Below, piece by piece: positions 1 to 7,214 of a stretch of 14,324 nt of DNA (its first letter is position 1; every line of letters starts with the position of its first letter). Both the position numbers and the translations under genes were made by a program. The notes under the pieces were generated by a model that was given only the letters and a program-made list of their open reading frames with translations, was not told where the DNA came from and ran no database searches. The stretch comes from BS750m-G62 sp964577175 (lineage in GTDB: Bacteria; Planctomycetota; Phycisphaerae; FEN-1346), in the NCBI GenBank assembly GCA_964577175.1, contig CAZNYC010000107.1, positions 1 through 14,324 of the forward strand. The letters run 5' to 3'.

Positions 1-72
1 TTACGAACTTAAAATGCTCTAAAAGTCGTCGCCGAGGTGCATCCGCGCCACCGCCGGTACGCGGGAAACCCG

Positions 73-102
73 TTGACGCCGCACGGCCGGGAGCGGTAGC
101 CT
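73..102 (+). promoter_or_regulatory. weak candidate promoter for first membrane protein gene
   Basis: TTGACG at 73-78 and TAGCCT at 97-102 are separated by 18 bases, about 50 bases before the ATG at 154. The -35 is close to consensus but the -10 matches only three of six positions, so this is a tentative sigma-70-type call. The gene's other upstream signals could lie outside the window. Confidence 0.28.
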
Positions 103-153
103 GTAGGCACACGTCCCGGCAGGTGACCTCGGTCTTTTGAAGGGGGGCGGACG

Positions 154-948
154 ATGGACAACGACTCCTCGACGGCGCAGCCGGCCGGTCCGCCGGCCCC
201 GCTGGGCGTCCTCGACGCCATGGGCCTCGGGTGGCGGCTGCTGATGAGCGACTTCTGGCGCCTCTGGCTCGTGGGCCTCGTGCTGCTGATGGTGGCGTGG
301 GCGGCGGGGATGTTCGGCCTGCCGGCCGCCATCCTCGTCACGCCCCCGCTGCTGGCCGGCCTGTTCCACGTCGTCGCCCGTCGGATGGACGGCGGCCCGG
401 CCGAGGTGGCCGACCTCTTCCGCGGCTTCAAGGAACGCTTCGCGGAATCGGTGGTGGCGTACCTGCCGGTCTCGCTCGGGTCGGTCGTCCTCGGCGTGCT
501 GATCGGCCTGAGCGTGTGGCTGCTGATCATGCTGTGCGTGGGGGTGGCGGCGGCCGAGGGCGACGACGGGGCCGTCCTGCTCGCCATCGTGGCCGCCGTC
601 TTCGTGTTCCTCGTCATCGAAGCGGTCCTGGTAATCGGCCTGTCGCTGCTCGTGCTCTTCTTCTACTTTGCGCCGGCGGCGGTGTGGGACCATCCCGGCC
701 AGGGATGGGAAGCCGCCAAGGCCTCCGCCCGCCTCGTCCGCAACCACTTCGGGACCATGCTGGGGGTCTTCGTCCTGTTCTGGCTGGTCGGGTGCGCGGC
801 CCAGATCGTGGGGCTGCTCGCCTGCGGCGTGGGATGGATCTTTACGACGCCCGCCGTCACCGTCTGGCTGTACGCCACGCTCCTGTATCTGTACCGCTCG
901 TGGACGGCCGAGGACCGCGGCGCGACGGCCGTGGCATGCACCGGCTGA
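154..948 (+). CDS. multi-pass integral membrane protein, paralogue 1
   Basis: A 264-residue protein of unknown function. A short polar N-terminus leads to the segment GWRLLMSDFW and then roughly five to six hydrophobic stretches: about 45-75, 105-130, 140-175 (two in tandem), 205-230 and 235-252. Conserved-looking elements shared with the next gene are a PPLLAGLFHVVARRMDGG block near 65-85, a DHP-GW-EA-K-SAR block near 180-195, and a C-terminal ACGVGWIFTTPAVTVWLYA segment ending LYLYRSW. The layout recalls the broad YciC/DUF975/DUF4013-like membrane families, but I cannot assign one. The start is supported by a purine-rich AAGGGGGG a few bases before the ATG. The next gene begins 103 bases downstream on the same strand, so the pair is probably an operon. 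Function, partner and substrate are unknown. Confidence 0.85.
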   Translation: MDNDSSTAQPAGPPAPLGVLDAMGLGWRLLMSDFWRLWLVGLVLLMVAWAAGMFGLPAAILVTPPLLAGLFHVVARRMDGGPAEVADLFRGFKERFAESVVAYLPVSLGSVVLGVLIGLSVWLLIMLCVGVAAAEGDDGAVLLAIVAAVFVFLVIEAVLVIGLSLLVLFFYFAPAAVWDHPGQGWEAAKASARLVRNHFGTMLGVFVLFWLVGCAAQIVGLLACGVGWIFTTPAVTVWLYATLLYLYRSWTAEDRGATAVACTG

Positions 949-1051
949 CGATTCGTCAAAGACGCAGGACGCCTCCGGCCGAATCAGAAACGGGGGAATC
1001 GGGACGCCCCACCTGCACACGGTCGGACGATCCCGCCAGAAGGAGCCGACG

Positions 1052-1975
1052 ATGAGCGAATTGCCGCCGCAGCGCACCGAAGAACACCTGCCGGGCTATG
1101 AGCCGTACGTCGGCGAGGTGGGCGTCATGGACGCCGTCCGCATGGGCTGGAACCTCCTGATGAGCGACTTCTGGCCGATCTGGCTGCTCGGCCTGGTGGC
1201 CTATGCGGTGAACCTGGGGTGCAGTATTCCGAATATGATCCCGTACATCGGCGCCTGCTTCGCCCTGGCCACGGGCATCTTCGTCGTGCCGCCCCTGTTC
1301 GCCGGACTCTTCTACGCCGTCGCGCGGGTCATCGACGGCCAGCAGGCCGACGTGGGCCAGGTCTTCGAGGGGTTCCGCCAGCGGTACTGGCCATCGGTGG
1401 TGGCGATGCTGGTGCCGATGGCGGTCGGCGTGGGGTGTTTTCTTGTGCTCGGCCTGCTGATCGGCGTGACGGTGGCGATACTCGTGAATGCCGGCGTCGA
1501 CGACGACATGGTGCCCGTGATCATCATCCTGATCGGGTTGCCGGCGTACATTATCATCCTGCTCGTGATGCTGCTGTTCGTCTTCTCGTTTCTGACGGTG
1601 TGGCACCATCCGGAATCGGGCTGGGAGGCGGTGAAAGACTCCGCCCGGGTCGTCAAGGCGCACTACGGGTCGATGGTCGGTTTCGGGCTGCTGTTCGGGC
1701 TGATCGGGTTTGTGGCCGCGCTGGCCGGCCTCATTGCCTGCGGCGTGGGGATCCTGTTCACGGCACCGCTGGTGATGGTGTGGTTCCACGCCTCGCTCAT
1801 CTACCTGTACCGTTCGTGGACGGGCCAACCGCTGACGCAGCCGTTGGCCGAGGAAACGGCGGGCAAGGTCCCGCCCCCGGCGCCGCCGGGGGCTGCCCCG
1901 CCCCCTGCCCCCCCCGCGGACGAGAGCCCCAGCGGCCCCGTCCCGCCCAGCGACGTCGAGATGCCGCCCACGTGA
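1052..1975 (+). CDS. multi-pass integral membrane protein, paralogue 2, proline-rich tail
   Basis: A 307-residue membrane protein clearly homologous to its upstream neighbour. It shares GWNLLMSDFWPIWLLG near the N-terminus, a PPLFAGLFYAVARVIDG block, a VWHHPESGWEAVKDSAR block and the C-terminal ACGVGILFTAPLVMVW/LIYLYRSW segment. It differs by a longer acidic/polar N-terminus and a Pro/Ala-rich tail of about 45 residues (PPPAPPGAAPPPAPP and onward) that is probably disordered and cytosolic or periplasmic. The frame stays open upstream to 668, but AAGGAG six bases before the ATG at 1052 and the alignment with paralogue 1 fix the start here. The two genes look like a tandem duplication that diverged. 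Function unknown; YciC/DUF975/DUF4013-like membrane families are the nearest I can suggest. Confidence 0.86.
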   Translation: MSELPPQRTEEHLPGYEPYVGEVGVMDAVRMGWNLLMSDFWPIWLLGLVAYAVNLGCSIPNMIPYIGACFALATGIFVVPPLFAGLFYAVARVIDGQQADVGQVFEGFRQRYWPSVVAMLVPMAVGVGCFLVLGLLIGVTVAILVNAGVDDDMVPVIIILIGLPAYIIILLVMLLFVFSFLTVWHHPESGWEAVKDSARVVKAHYGSMVGFGLLFGLIGFVAALAGLIACGVGILFTAPLVMVWFHASLIYLYRSWTGQPLTQPLAEETAGKVPPPAPPGAAPPPAPPADESPSGPVPPSDVEMPPT

Positions 1976-2043
1976 AGCCGGTGAATGCAAACGCCTCCCG
2001 ATCCGCGGGATCGCGCGGTGGGGAGTCTTGCCCGCCGCGGGAG

Positions 2044-2071
2044 GCGCGGTGCCCGAGATTGGGCACTGCGC
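2044..2071. repeat. strong intergenic hairpin after paralogue 2
   Basis: An 11-bp stem with one G·U pair (arms 2044-2054 and 2061-2071; core GTGCCC / GGGCAC) encloses the six-base loop GAGATT. It lies 68 bases after the stop of the second membrane protein gene. There is no T-tract on either side, so it is not a canonical Rho-independent terminator; it could stabilise a 3' end. Confidence 0.5.
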
Positions 2072-2151
2072 ACCGTGCGCGCGAGCATCGCGTCGCACCG
2101 CCGAGTACCCGCGAACTCACGTTCACGGGTCGGGCGCGGCGAAACACGGCG

Positions 2152-2178
2152 AGCGCGGCGGGTGCGGAGACCCGCCAC
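2152..2178. repeat. palindromic repeat family A, copy 1
   Basis: Arms GGCGGGT (2157-2163) and ACCCGCC (2170-2176) enclose the loop GCGGAG. The stretch 2152-2176 is identical over 25 bases to 11236-11260 (copy 4). It sits in the 227-base spacer upstream of the DUF2752 gene. It is one of four related intergenic hairpins in the window (5381, 7120 and 11237 are the others). Confidence 0.7.
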
Positions 2179-2202
2179 GCCACATGCGACGTGCCTTGAC
2201 CC

Positions 2203-2727
2203 ATGCCCCATCCATCCGACACCTTGCCCGACCGCCGCGTCCCGCGGAAAGAGCGCATCTTTCACGGCCTCGCGGCGGGGACACTGGCCGTCCTCTTCGC
2301 CGGCAGCCTCTGGCCGGCCGACACCAGAGGGATGCCCGAGACGTTCAGCGTCCCGGAGGAGAGCGGCACGATCTGCATGCTCCGCCGGGTGACCGGCATG
2401 CCGTGCCCCACCTGCGGCGTGACGCGGTCTTTCCGGGCGCTCGGCCAAGGCGAGGTGGGGGCGGCCGTGCGGTTCCACCCCCTGGGCCCGGTCTATGCCG
2501 CCATGCTGCTTACGGTGATGGCGCGGTCGGCGGGCATCGCCCTGCGGGGCCGGACGTGGCTCGAGCGGACCGCCCGCGTCCTGGCGTGGAGCCTGCCGCT
2601 GGTGGCGGGCGCCACCCTACTCCTCTACGCCGTGCAGTTGGGGCTCTTCTTCGCCGACGGGACGGGGACGACGGCGTGGGAAGCGTCGCCGATGGGGCGG
2701 CTACTGGAGGCGTTGGGGGTCGGCTGA
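2203..2727 (+). CDS. DUF2752-type small membrane protein
   Basis: A 174-residue protein carrying the DUF2752 signature: CPTCGVTRSFRALGQGEVGAA followed by a polar-plus-proline FHPLGP and a hydrophobic helix. The core is at about residues 65-105. Hydrophobic segments lie near 23-42, 88-108 and 128-152, so it is probably an inner-membrane protein with two or three helices. The two cysteines of the CPxCG motif are retained, with another Cys (ICML) 10 residues earlier. The biochemical role of this family is not established. The ATG at 2203 has no clear Shine-Dalgarno sequence, and TTGACCC directly precedes it. It is 227 bases after the paralogue pair and convergent with lptG, so it is probably its own unit. 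Confidence 0.8.
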   Translation: MPHPSDTLPDRRVPRKERIFHGLAAGTLAVLFAGSLWPADTRGMPETFSVPEESGTICMLRRVTGMPCPTCGVTRSFRALGQGEVGAAVRFHPLGPVYAAMLLTVMARSAGIALRGRTWLERTARVLAWSLPLVAGATLLLYAVQLGLFFADGTGTTAWEASPMGRLLEALGVG

Positions 2728-2826
2728 GTCGGCAAGCCGCGCGGCCCCCACGCGGGCCGGCGAACACGAACGGCCCCGCACGCACGGGGCACCCCCGACC
2801 CTCCGGACGGCACCCGCGGCACCCCG

Positions 2827-2861
2827 CCTTGAACCTTGAACCTTGAACTTTGAACCTTAAA
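2827..2861. repeat. five-unit heptamer array abutting the lptG stop codon
   Basis: Five seven-base units run without interruption on the plus strand: CCTTGAA, CCTTGAA, CCTTGAA, CTTTGAA, CCTTAAA. The last unit ends at the base next to the lptG stop codon (2862-2864). In the lptG mRNA sense the array begins directly after TAG and reads TTTAAGG, TTCAAAG, then TTCAAGG three times. Heptanucleotide tandem repeats of this general type are known as STRR sequences in cyanobacteria; here the host looks different. Confidence 0.85.
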
Positions 2862-4001
2862 CTAGGTTTTCAGCATTTCCATCGACAGGATGCTCGGCGG
2901 CAGGACGACGAAGACGGGGATCCACGCCGCCCAGAGCGGCGGCACGTGGCCGGCGTTGCCGAAGGCGGTCGAGGCAAACATGACCATGAACACGCCGATC
3001 ACCAGGCCCACAGCCAGGCCGACGCTGACGAAGTAGTTGCGGTCCTCGCGGCCGGCGACGAACGGCAGACCGAGCAGCAGGATCAGGACGTTCAGGATCG
3101 GCTGCGTCACGTGCTGGTGCATCGCCACTTCCATTTGCCGCCGGTTGCCGCGCATCGGGTCGCGGGCCAGCGTCTTGAGTTCACCGTACGACATGTAACG
3201 ATAGAAGTCGCTGGTCCGGTGCCGGCGGATTTCCTCGGGGCCCACGTTGGTGTAGTACAGGGGAAACGGTTCGCCCTCGGTGCGGACGGCCGCCCGCTCT
3301 ACGAGGGAGGCCTTGCGGATGGGCGGCAACTTGACGCCGCCCTCAAGCCGCCACGCCTCGAGGGCGGGGTCCCACGTGGCGCGTTCGGCCTCGATGGTTC
3401 CCAGCGCCTCATAATTCGAATCGCGGAGGAAGATCCGTACCCGCGCGGGGAACGCCACCGTGCCGTCCTCGAACACCTTCTTCTCGGCCCGCATCGTCTG
3501 CGTCTTCGGGTCGTAGATGGGGGCGTAGAGGATGTTGTTCTGCTCGTCGCGGACGAACTCCACGTCGAACGTGTCCGTGACCTCCGGGTCGTCCGGGTCG
3601 CGGGCGAGTTCGACCGCCATGCTCGGGATGATGAGTTCCTGGTTGACGATGTAAAAACCGTTCAACAGCAACCCCACCGCGACGACGGGCCAGAGCACGC
3701 GGTACAGGCTGATGCCTGCGGCCTTGATGCCCGTCAGTTCCCGCGTCCGGTTCAGGCGGGCCATCGCCGCCGCCGCCGCCACCAGCATCGCCAGCGCCGC
3801 CCATAACTGGAAGTAGTAGAAGCCCTTGTAGAAGTAATAGTCGGCCATCGTGCCGAGCATGGCCCAGAAGCCCATCTCGTCCGTCTCGGCCTTCAGGTCG
3901 AGGAACTTGTTCACGTTGACCGCCATGTCCAGCAGGACGGCGATGCCCATCAGCGACGCCATCACCACCAGGAGCGAGGCCAGGTACGTCTTCAGGATGT
4001 A
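2862..4001 (-). CDS. lptG: LPS export permease LptG, 5' end lost in gap
   Basis: LptG is one of the two inner-membrane permeases of the LptB2FG ABC transporter that extracts lipopolysaccharide and passes it to the Lpt bridge. About 379 residues are visible, starting at YILKTYLASLLVV, which is normally residue 6-8 of the protein, so only a few codons are missing in the N gap. Three N-terminal helices are present, with the family motif NRTRELTGIKAAGISLYRV at visible residues 84-102. A periplasmic beta-jellyroll-like region follows (about 125-285, including VEFVRDEQNNILYAPIYD). The C-terminal helices include PILNVLILLLGLPF and NYFVSVGLAVGLVIG. It is downstream of lptF in the same direction, as is usual. 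The reading frame runs through the 100 Ns into lptF only because the arbitrary gap length happens to keep phase; the two are separate genes. Confidence 0.92.
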   Translation of the reverse strand, partial: YILKTYLASLLVVMASLMGIAVLLDMAVNVNKFLDLKAETDEMGFWAMLGTMADYYFYKGFYYFQLWAALAMLVAAAAAMARLNRTRELTGIKAAGISLYRVLWPVVAVGLLLNGFYIVNQELIIPSMAVELARDPDDPEVTDTFDVEFVRDEQNNILYAPIYDPKTQTMRAEKKVFEDGTVAFPARVRIFLRDSNYEALGTIEAERATWDPALEAWRLEGGVKLPPIRKASLVERAAVRTEGEPFPLYYTNVGPEEIRRHRTSDFYRYMSYGELKTLARDPMRGNRRQMEVAMHQHVTQPILNVLILLLGLPFVAGREDRNYFVSVGLAVGLVIGVFMVMFASTAFGNAGHVPPLWAAWIPVFVVLPPSILSMEMLKT

Positions 4002-4101
4002 NNNNNNNNNNNNNNNNNNNNNNNNNNNNNNNNNNNNNNNNNNNNNNNNNNNNNNNNNNNNNNNNNNNNNNNNNNNNNNNNNNNNNNNNNNNNNNNNNNN
4101 N
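4002..4101. other. assembly gap of 100 N at the lptF/lptG junction
   Basis: Exactly 100 N bases, the conventional placeholder for a gap of unknown length. It should hide the last residues of LptF and the first few codons of LptG, plus any spacer between them. Confidence 0.99.
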
Positions 4102-5147
4102 TAGAGTTCGTCCTCCGGGTGCTCCACCGCCCGGGCCACCGTCTTGATGGAGGCGGTGGTGACGTACCAGGCGCCCAGGCCGGGCACGAGCGCCACGCCG
4201 AACGCCGTCAGCAGGTGCCCGCTGTGGAAATACATGCCGAGCCCCGCCCCCACGAGCACGAGGCCGAAGCACCCGACCGCCAGGGCCAGCCGGCCGTGCA
4301 TCTCCGCCATGACCCGCGCCTGGACCGTCCGCCGCATGTGACGCTTCGCCTTCAGCGTGGCGTCCTCCGGCAGGCGCTGGTACCGGTCGGTGATCTCGGG
4401 ATGGGACTGGGCGGCCATCAGGTGCCAGAGGCTGAGTTCGTCCTCGTCGCGCGGCAAGGCGGTGGGCAGTTGGAGGCTGACCTGGTGAGTCCCCCGCAGC
4501 GGCACCTTGCGGGCCTCGTCGACGACGACCGCCTCGGTCAGCGTGAGATGGACCCGGTTGGTCTCCCGGTCGAACGACGCGTTCCCGTACGGCGCGTAGC
4601 AGTACGTCTGCCCCCCCTTGCCGCGGTACTTCAGCGTGGGGCCGTACAACATGTCGCCGGCCACGCGGTCGACGGTCATCTGGAAGTTGGCCTCGTCCAC
4701 GCTGATCTTGCCGGTGGAGGACAACTTGCTGAACAGGAGCCGCTCGACGTCCGCCTGGGCCAGGCGTTTGGCGGCATACTTGCTCGCGGGCAGGGGCCAG
4801 GCGCCCAGGACGAGCGTCACCAGGCCCGCCACGATCGCCAGGACGATGGTCGGCCAGAAGAGGCTCCATCGCGGCACGCCGCTCGCCCGGCACGCCATCA
4901 GTTCGTTCTCCGACGCCAGGCGGCCGTACACCAGCGACCCCGCCAGCGCGGCCGACAGCGGCAGCGCCAGGTACGCCGCCCGCGGCATCACCAGGACCAT
5001 GTACAGGAGCGAGTTCAGCGGGCCGAGGCCGAACTCCTGCAGCGTCGGCAGCACCAGGCCGAAACTCACCACCCCCGCCACGGCCGCCAGCGCCAGCATC
5101 AGGGCCTTGCTCATGTCCCGGAAAATGTACCGATGGAGAATCCGCAT
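4102..5147 (-). CDS. lptF: LPS export permease LptF, 3' end lost in gap
   Basis: LptF pairs with LptG in the LptB2FG lipopolysaccharide exporter. About 348 residues are visible, close to full length for the family. The start MRILHRYIFRDMSKALMLAL is typical. Hydrophobic helices fall near 12-34, 50-77 and 98-120, with the hallmark cytoplasmic motif SENELMACRASGVPRW at residues 79-94. A periplasmic domain occupies about 125-280, and C-terminal helices about 285-335 end in HPEDEL at the gap. The start codon at 5147 has only a weak purine stretch upstream, but it is the family start and the first ATG of the helix-bearing frame. The first gene of an lptF-lptG operon, it is divergent from the comF-like gene. 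LptB and the other Lpt components are not in the window. Confidence 0.92.
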
Positions 5148-5457
5148 CGAGGCTCGCTATCACCGTCGGCAGCGCCCGTGTCGCACGCCAGATGCCACGG
5201 GTGGCTTGTCAAACCGTGCCCTGATTCGCCACGCACGGATTGCAAGCAATCCACGACACCCGCGATGGCACACGGCTCTGCCACCTCACAAGGAACGTTT
5301 GTGTCGTCGCAGAATCATACCAGACCCGCCCGCCGGGGGAAAGGGCCGGGGCTATCCGGGCGGCGCCCCCTGCGAGGCACGGTGGGTCTCCGCACCCACC
5401 GCGCCGACGGGCAGGATATGCTTGCTCCGCCGCCCGCCGCCCCGCTACCATGCTGCC
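5148..5457. other. divergent intergenic region lptF / comF-like gene
   Basis: A 310-base spacer between two genes transcribed away from each other. I see no gene in it. It holds hairpin family A copy 2 (5381-5400). A consensus TTGACA on the minus strand (5207-5212) has no acceptable -10 at normal spacing toward lptF. Promoters for both genes are expected here but I cannot place them. Confidence 0.6.
5381..5400. repeat. palindromic repeat family A, copy 2 (inverted, covarying stem)
   Basis: Arms GGTGGGT (5381-5387) and ACCCACC (5394-5400) enclose CTCCGC. Read on the minus strand the loop is GCGGAG, the same as copies 1 and 4. The third stem pair is T-A here and C-G in the other copies, a compensatory change that keeps pairing. 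Confidence 0.68.
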
Positions 5458-6213
5458 ATGCTTCGGCGAGCGGTCAGGACGGTCGGGCAACTCCTCCTGC
5501 CGGTCCATTGTGCGGCGTGCGGGGCGCCGGCGCCGCCGGACGGCCGGTGGCCCCTCTGCCCCGCCTGCGCGCGGGCGCTGGCGGACCTCCTGTCGGCCCC
5601 GTACTGCCCGGCGTGCGGGCGGCACGCCGGCCCCTACGCCGCCGCACCGGAGGGATGCGCCTTCTGCCGCAACTATCCCGTCCCGTTCGACGCCGCCGTC
5701 CGCGCGGGGGCGTACGGCGGACCGCTGAGGACGCTCGTCCTGCGGTGCAAGTACGGGCCGCGGCCGGCGCTGGCGACGGTGCTCGGCCGGCTGCTCGCCG
5801 GGCGGCTGGCCCTCTCGGGCTGGGCCGACCGCGTGGACCGCGTCGTCCCCATGCCGCTGCACTGGAGCCGGCGGGTGCGGCGGGGGTTCAACCAGGCGGT
5901 GGGGATCGCGCGGGAACTCGTCGGCGCGCTGCCGCGCGTCCGCCGGGTGGACCGGCGGACGCTCCGCCGCATCCGTCCCACGCCCCACCAGACGGGCATC
6001 CCGGCGCCGCGGCGTCGGCGGAACGTCCGCGGGGCATTTCGCGCGGGGCGGGGGACCGACCTGGACGGGGCGACCGTCCTGCTCGTCGACGACGTGATGA
6101 CGAGCGGCACGACGGTGGCCGAATGCACCCGCGTCCTGAAGCGGGCGGGGGCGGGGGACGTCTACATCGCCGTCGCCGCCACCGCCGACTTCGACGACCC
6201 CGGGCCGTGGTGA
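5458..6213 (+). CDS. comF: ComF family zinc-ribbon / phosphoribosyltransferase-like protein
   Basis: A 251-residue ComF-type protein. The N-terminal double zinc ribbon has four CxxC pairs (C18/C21, C34/C37, C50/C53, C67/C70), followed by a type I phosphoribosyltransferase fold. GFNQAVGIAREL at about 141-152 and the PRPP-binding loop VLLVDDVMTSGTT at about 207-219 are both intact. ComF proteins help move transforming single-stranded DNA across the inner membrane or into recombination in competent bacteria; related proteins occur widely in species with no known competence, so the role here is not certain. The start at 5458 places the first cysteines at the usual distance; an ATG at 5450 is out of frame. 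No clear Shine-Dalgarno sequence is visible. It ends three bases before the second N gap. Confidence 0.9.
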   Translation: MLRRAVRTVGQLLLPVHCAACGAPAPPDGRWPLCPACARALADLLSAPYCPACGRHAGPYAAAPEGCAFCRNYPVPFDAAVRAGAYGGPLRTLVLRCKYGPRPALATVLGRLLAGRLALSGWADRVDRVVPMPLHWSRRVRRGFNQAVGIARELVGALPRVRRVDRRTLRRIRPTPHQTGIPAPRRRRNVRGAFRAGRGTDLDGATVLLVDDVMTSGTTVAECTRVLKRAGAGDVYIAVAATADFDDPGPW

Positions 6214-6216
6214 GGG

Positions 6217-6316
6217 NNNNNNNNNNNNNNNNNNNNNNNNNNNNNNNNNNNNNNNNNNNNNNNNNNNNNNNNNNNNNNNNNNNNNNNNNNNNNNNNNNNN
6301 NNNNNNNNNNNNNNNN
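6217..6316. other. assembly gap of 100 N between comF-like and NIPSNAP genes
   Basis: Exactly 100 N, a placeholder for unknown length. The upstream region and ribosome-binding site of the NIPSNAP gene are hidden; other genes could be hidden too. Confidence 0.99.
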
Positions 6317-6317
6317 C

Positions 6318-7097
6318 ATGCAGCGACGTGCCTTCCTGGGAAGTGCGTGTGCGGCCGGGGCGGCCGCCGCCGCCGCCGCGGGGCGGGCTCCCGCCGCCGA
6401 GACCGGCGACAAGCAGTACCTGGAACTCCGCCATTACCAAGTGGCGGACATGGCCCATCGCAAGCGGCTGGAGACGTTCCTCGCCGGGGCGGCCATCCCC
6501 GCCTGGAACGCGGCCGGCGTGGCGCCGGTGGGCGTGTTCGTCGACCTGGAGGGCAAGAGTCCGGACCTGCGCGTCCTGTTGCCGTACGCCTCGGCCGGCG
6601 ACGTGGTGCCCGTCCGGCGGAAGGCGTGGGAGGCGATCCTCGCAAACGACGCCGTCCGCGACGTCGTCCATGCCGAGAAGAAGGACCCCGCCTACGAGCG
6701 GATCGAGAGTGCGTTCATGCTCGCTTTCGACGGCGTGCCGAAGGTCCACGTGCCCGAGAAGGCGCCCGGCCGCCTCTTCCAACTCCGCATCTACGAGAGT
6801 CACAGCCAGGCCAAGGCATTCAAGAAGATCAAAATGTTCAACGAGGGCGGGGAACTCGCCATCTTCCGCAAGTGCGCCATGACGCCCGTCTTCTTCGGCG
6901 AAACCCTCATCGGCAGCAACCTGCCGAACCTGACCTACATGCTGACCTTTCCCGACATGGCCGCCAAGGACGCCAACTGGAAGAAGTTCATCGGCCACCC
7001 GGAGTGGAAGAAACTGTCGAAGGACCCGGAGTACAAGGACACGGTCTCGAACATCACGAACGTCATGCTGAAGCCGGCGGGGTGTTCGCAGATTTGA
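6318..7097 (+). CDS. Tat-exported NIPSNAP family protein
   Basis: A 259-residue protein whose N-terminus MQRRAFLGS is a twin-arginine signal (R3, R4, then F-L). An alanine-rich hydrophobic stretch follows to about residue 27, so export folded to the periplasm is likely. The mature part contains two NIPSNAP-like ferredoxin-fold units: about 33-125, opening YLELRHYQV, and about 150-257, opening RLFQLRIYESHS and ending in the characteristic N-x-ML-x-P-x-G-C-S-Q-I tail. NIPSNAP proteins resemble dimeric alpha/beta-barrel domains; their bacterial function is largely undefined, and exported two-domain versions are common in Planctomycetota. The start at 6318 lies two bases after the N gap, so an earlier start cannot be excluded, although the Tat motif argues for this one. 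It is convergent with argH. Confidence 0.88.
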   Translation: MQRRAFLGSACAAGAAAAAAAGRAPAAETGDKQYLELRHYQVADMAHRKRLETFLAGAAIPAWNAAGVAPVGVFVDLEGKSPDLRVLLPYASAGDVVPVRRKAWEAILANDAVRDVVHAEKKDPAYERIESAFMLAFDGVPKVHVPEKAPGRLFQLRIYESHSQAKAFKKIKMFNEGGELAIFRKCAMTPVFFGETLIGSNLPNLTYMLTFPDMAAKDANWKKFIGHPEWKKLSKDPEYKDTVSNITNVMLKPAGCSQI

Positions 7098-7119
7098 GGC
7101 GGTTTCTTCCCACGGAAGC

Positions 7120-7143
7120 GCGGCGGGTCTCCCGACCCGCCGC
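7120..7143. repeat. palindromic repeat family A, copy 3 (9-bp stem)
   Basis: GCGGCGGGT (7120-7128) and ACCCGCCGC (7135-7143) flank the loop CTCCCG, a close variant of CTCCGC in copy 2. It sits in the 117-base spacer between the convergent NIPSNAP and argH genes, 22 bases after the NIPSNAP stop. There is no T-tract on either strand, so it is not a canonical terminator. Confidence 0.7.
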
Positions 7144-7214
7144 CTGTAAGACCCGTAGGCCACGGCGCGCCGCGGCCGGCCTGGCAGACGCATTGCGCGC
7201 GGCGGGCCCTCGCC

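Noticed and set aside
668..1051. N-terminal extension of the second membrane protein
   Set aside because: It overlaps the first gene in another frame, is Arg/Pro-rich and low in complexity, and a good ribosome-binding site precedes the ATG at 1052.
2850..3806. A 318-residue plus-strand frame opposite lptG
   Set aside because: It is an antisense shadow in GC-rich code: His/Arg/Asp-rich with no domain, while the minus strand carries an unmistakable LptG.
2862..5147. A single 761-residue LptF-LptG fusion
   Set aside because: The frame crosses exactly 100 Ns, whose length is arbitrary. Each side is a near-complete separate permease, with LptF and LptG family features respectively.
5190..5212. 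lptF promoter based on TTGACA at 5207-5212
   Set aside because: No acceptable -10 hexamer is found at 15-19 bases spacing on the minus strand.
4119..7097. A 992-residue plus-strand frame ending in the NIPSNAP protein
   Set aside because: It runs antisense through lptF, over the comF-like gene in another frame, and across the N gap; only the part from 6318 has protein-family features.
7120..7143. Rho-independent terminator between NIPSNAP and argH
   Set aside because: The hairpin is strong, but no T-tract follows on either strand, and the same hairpin occurs in non-terminal positions (5381, 2152).
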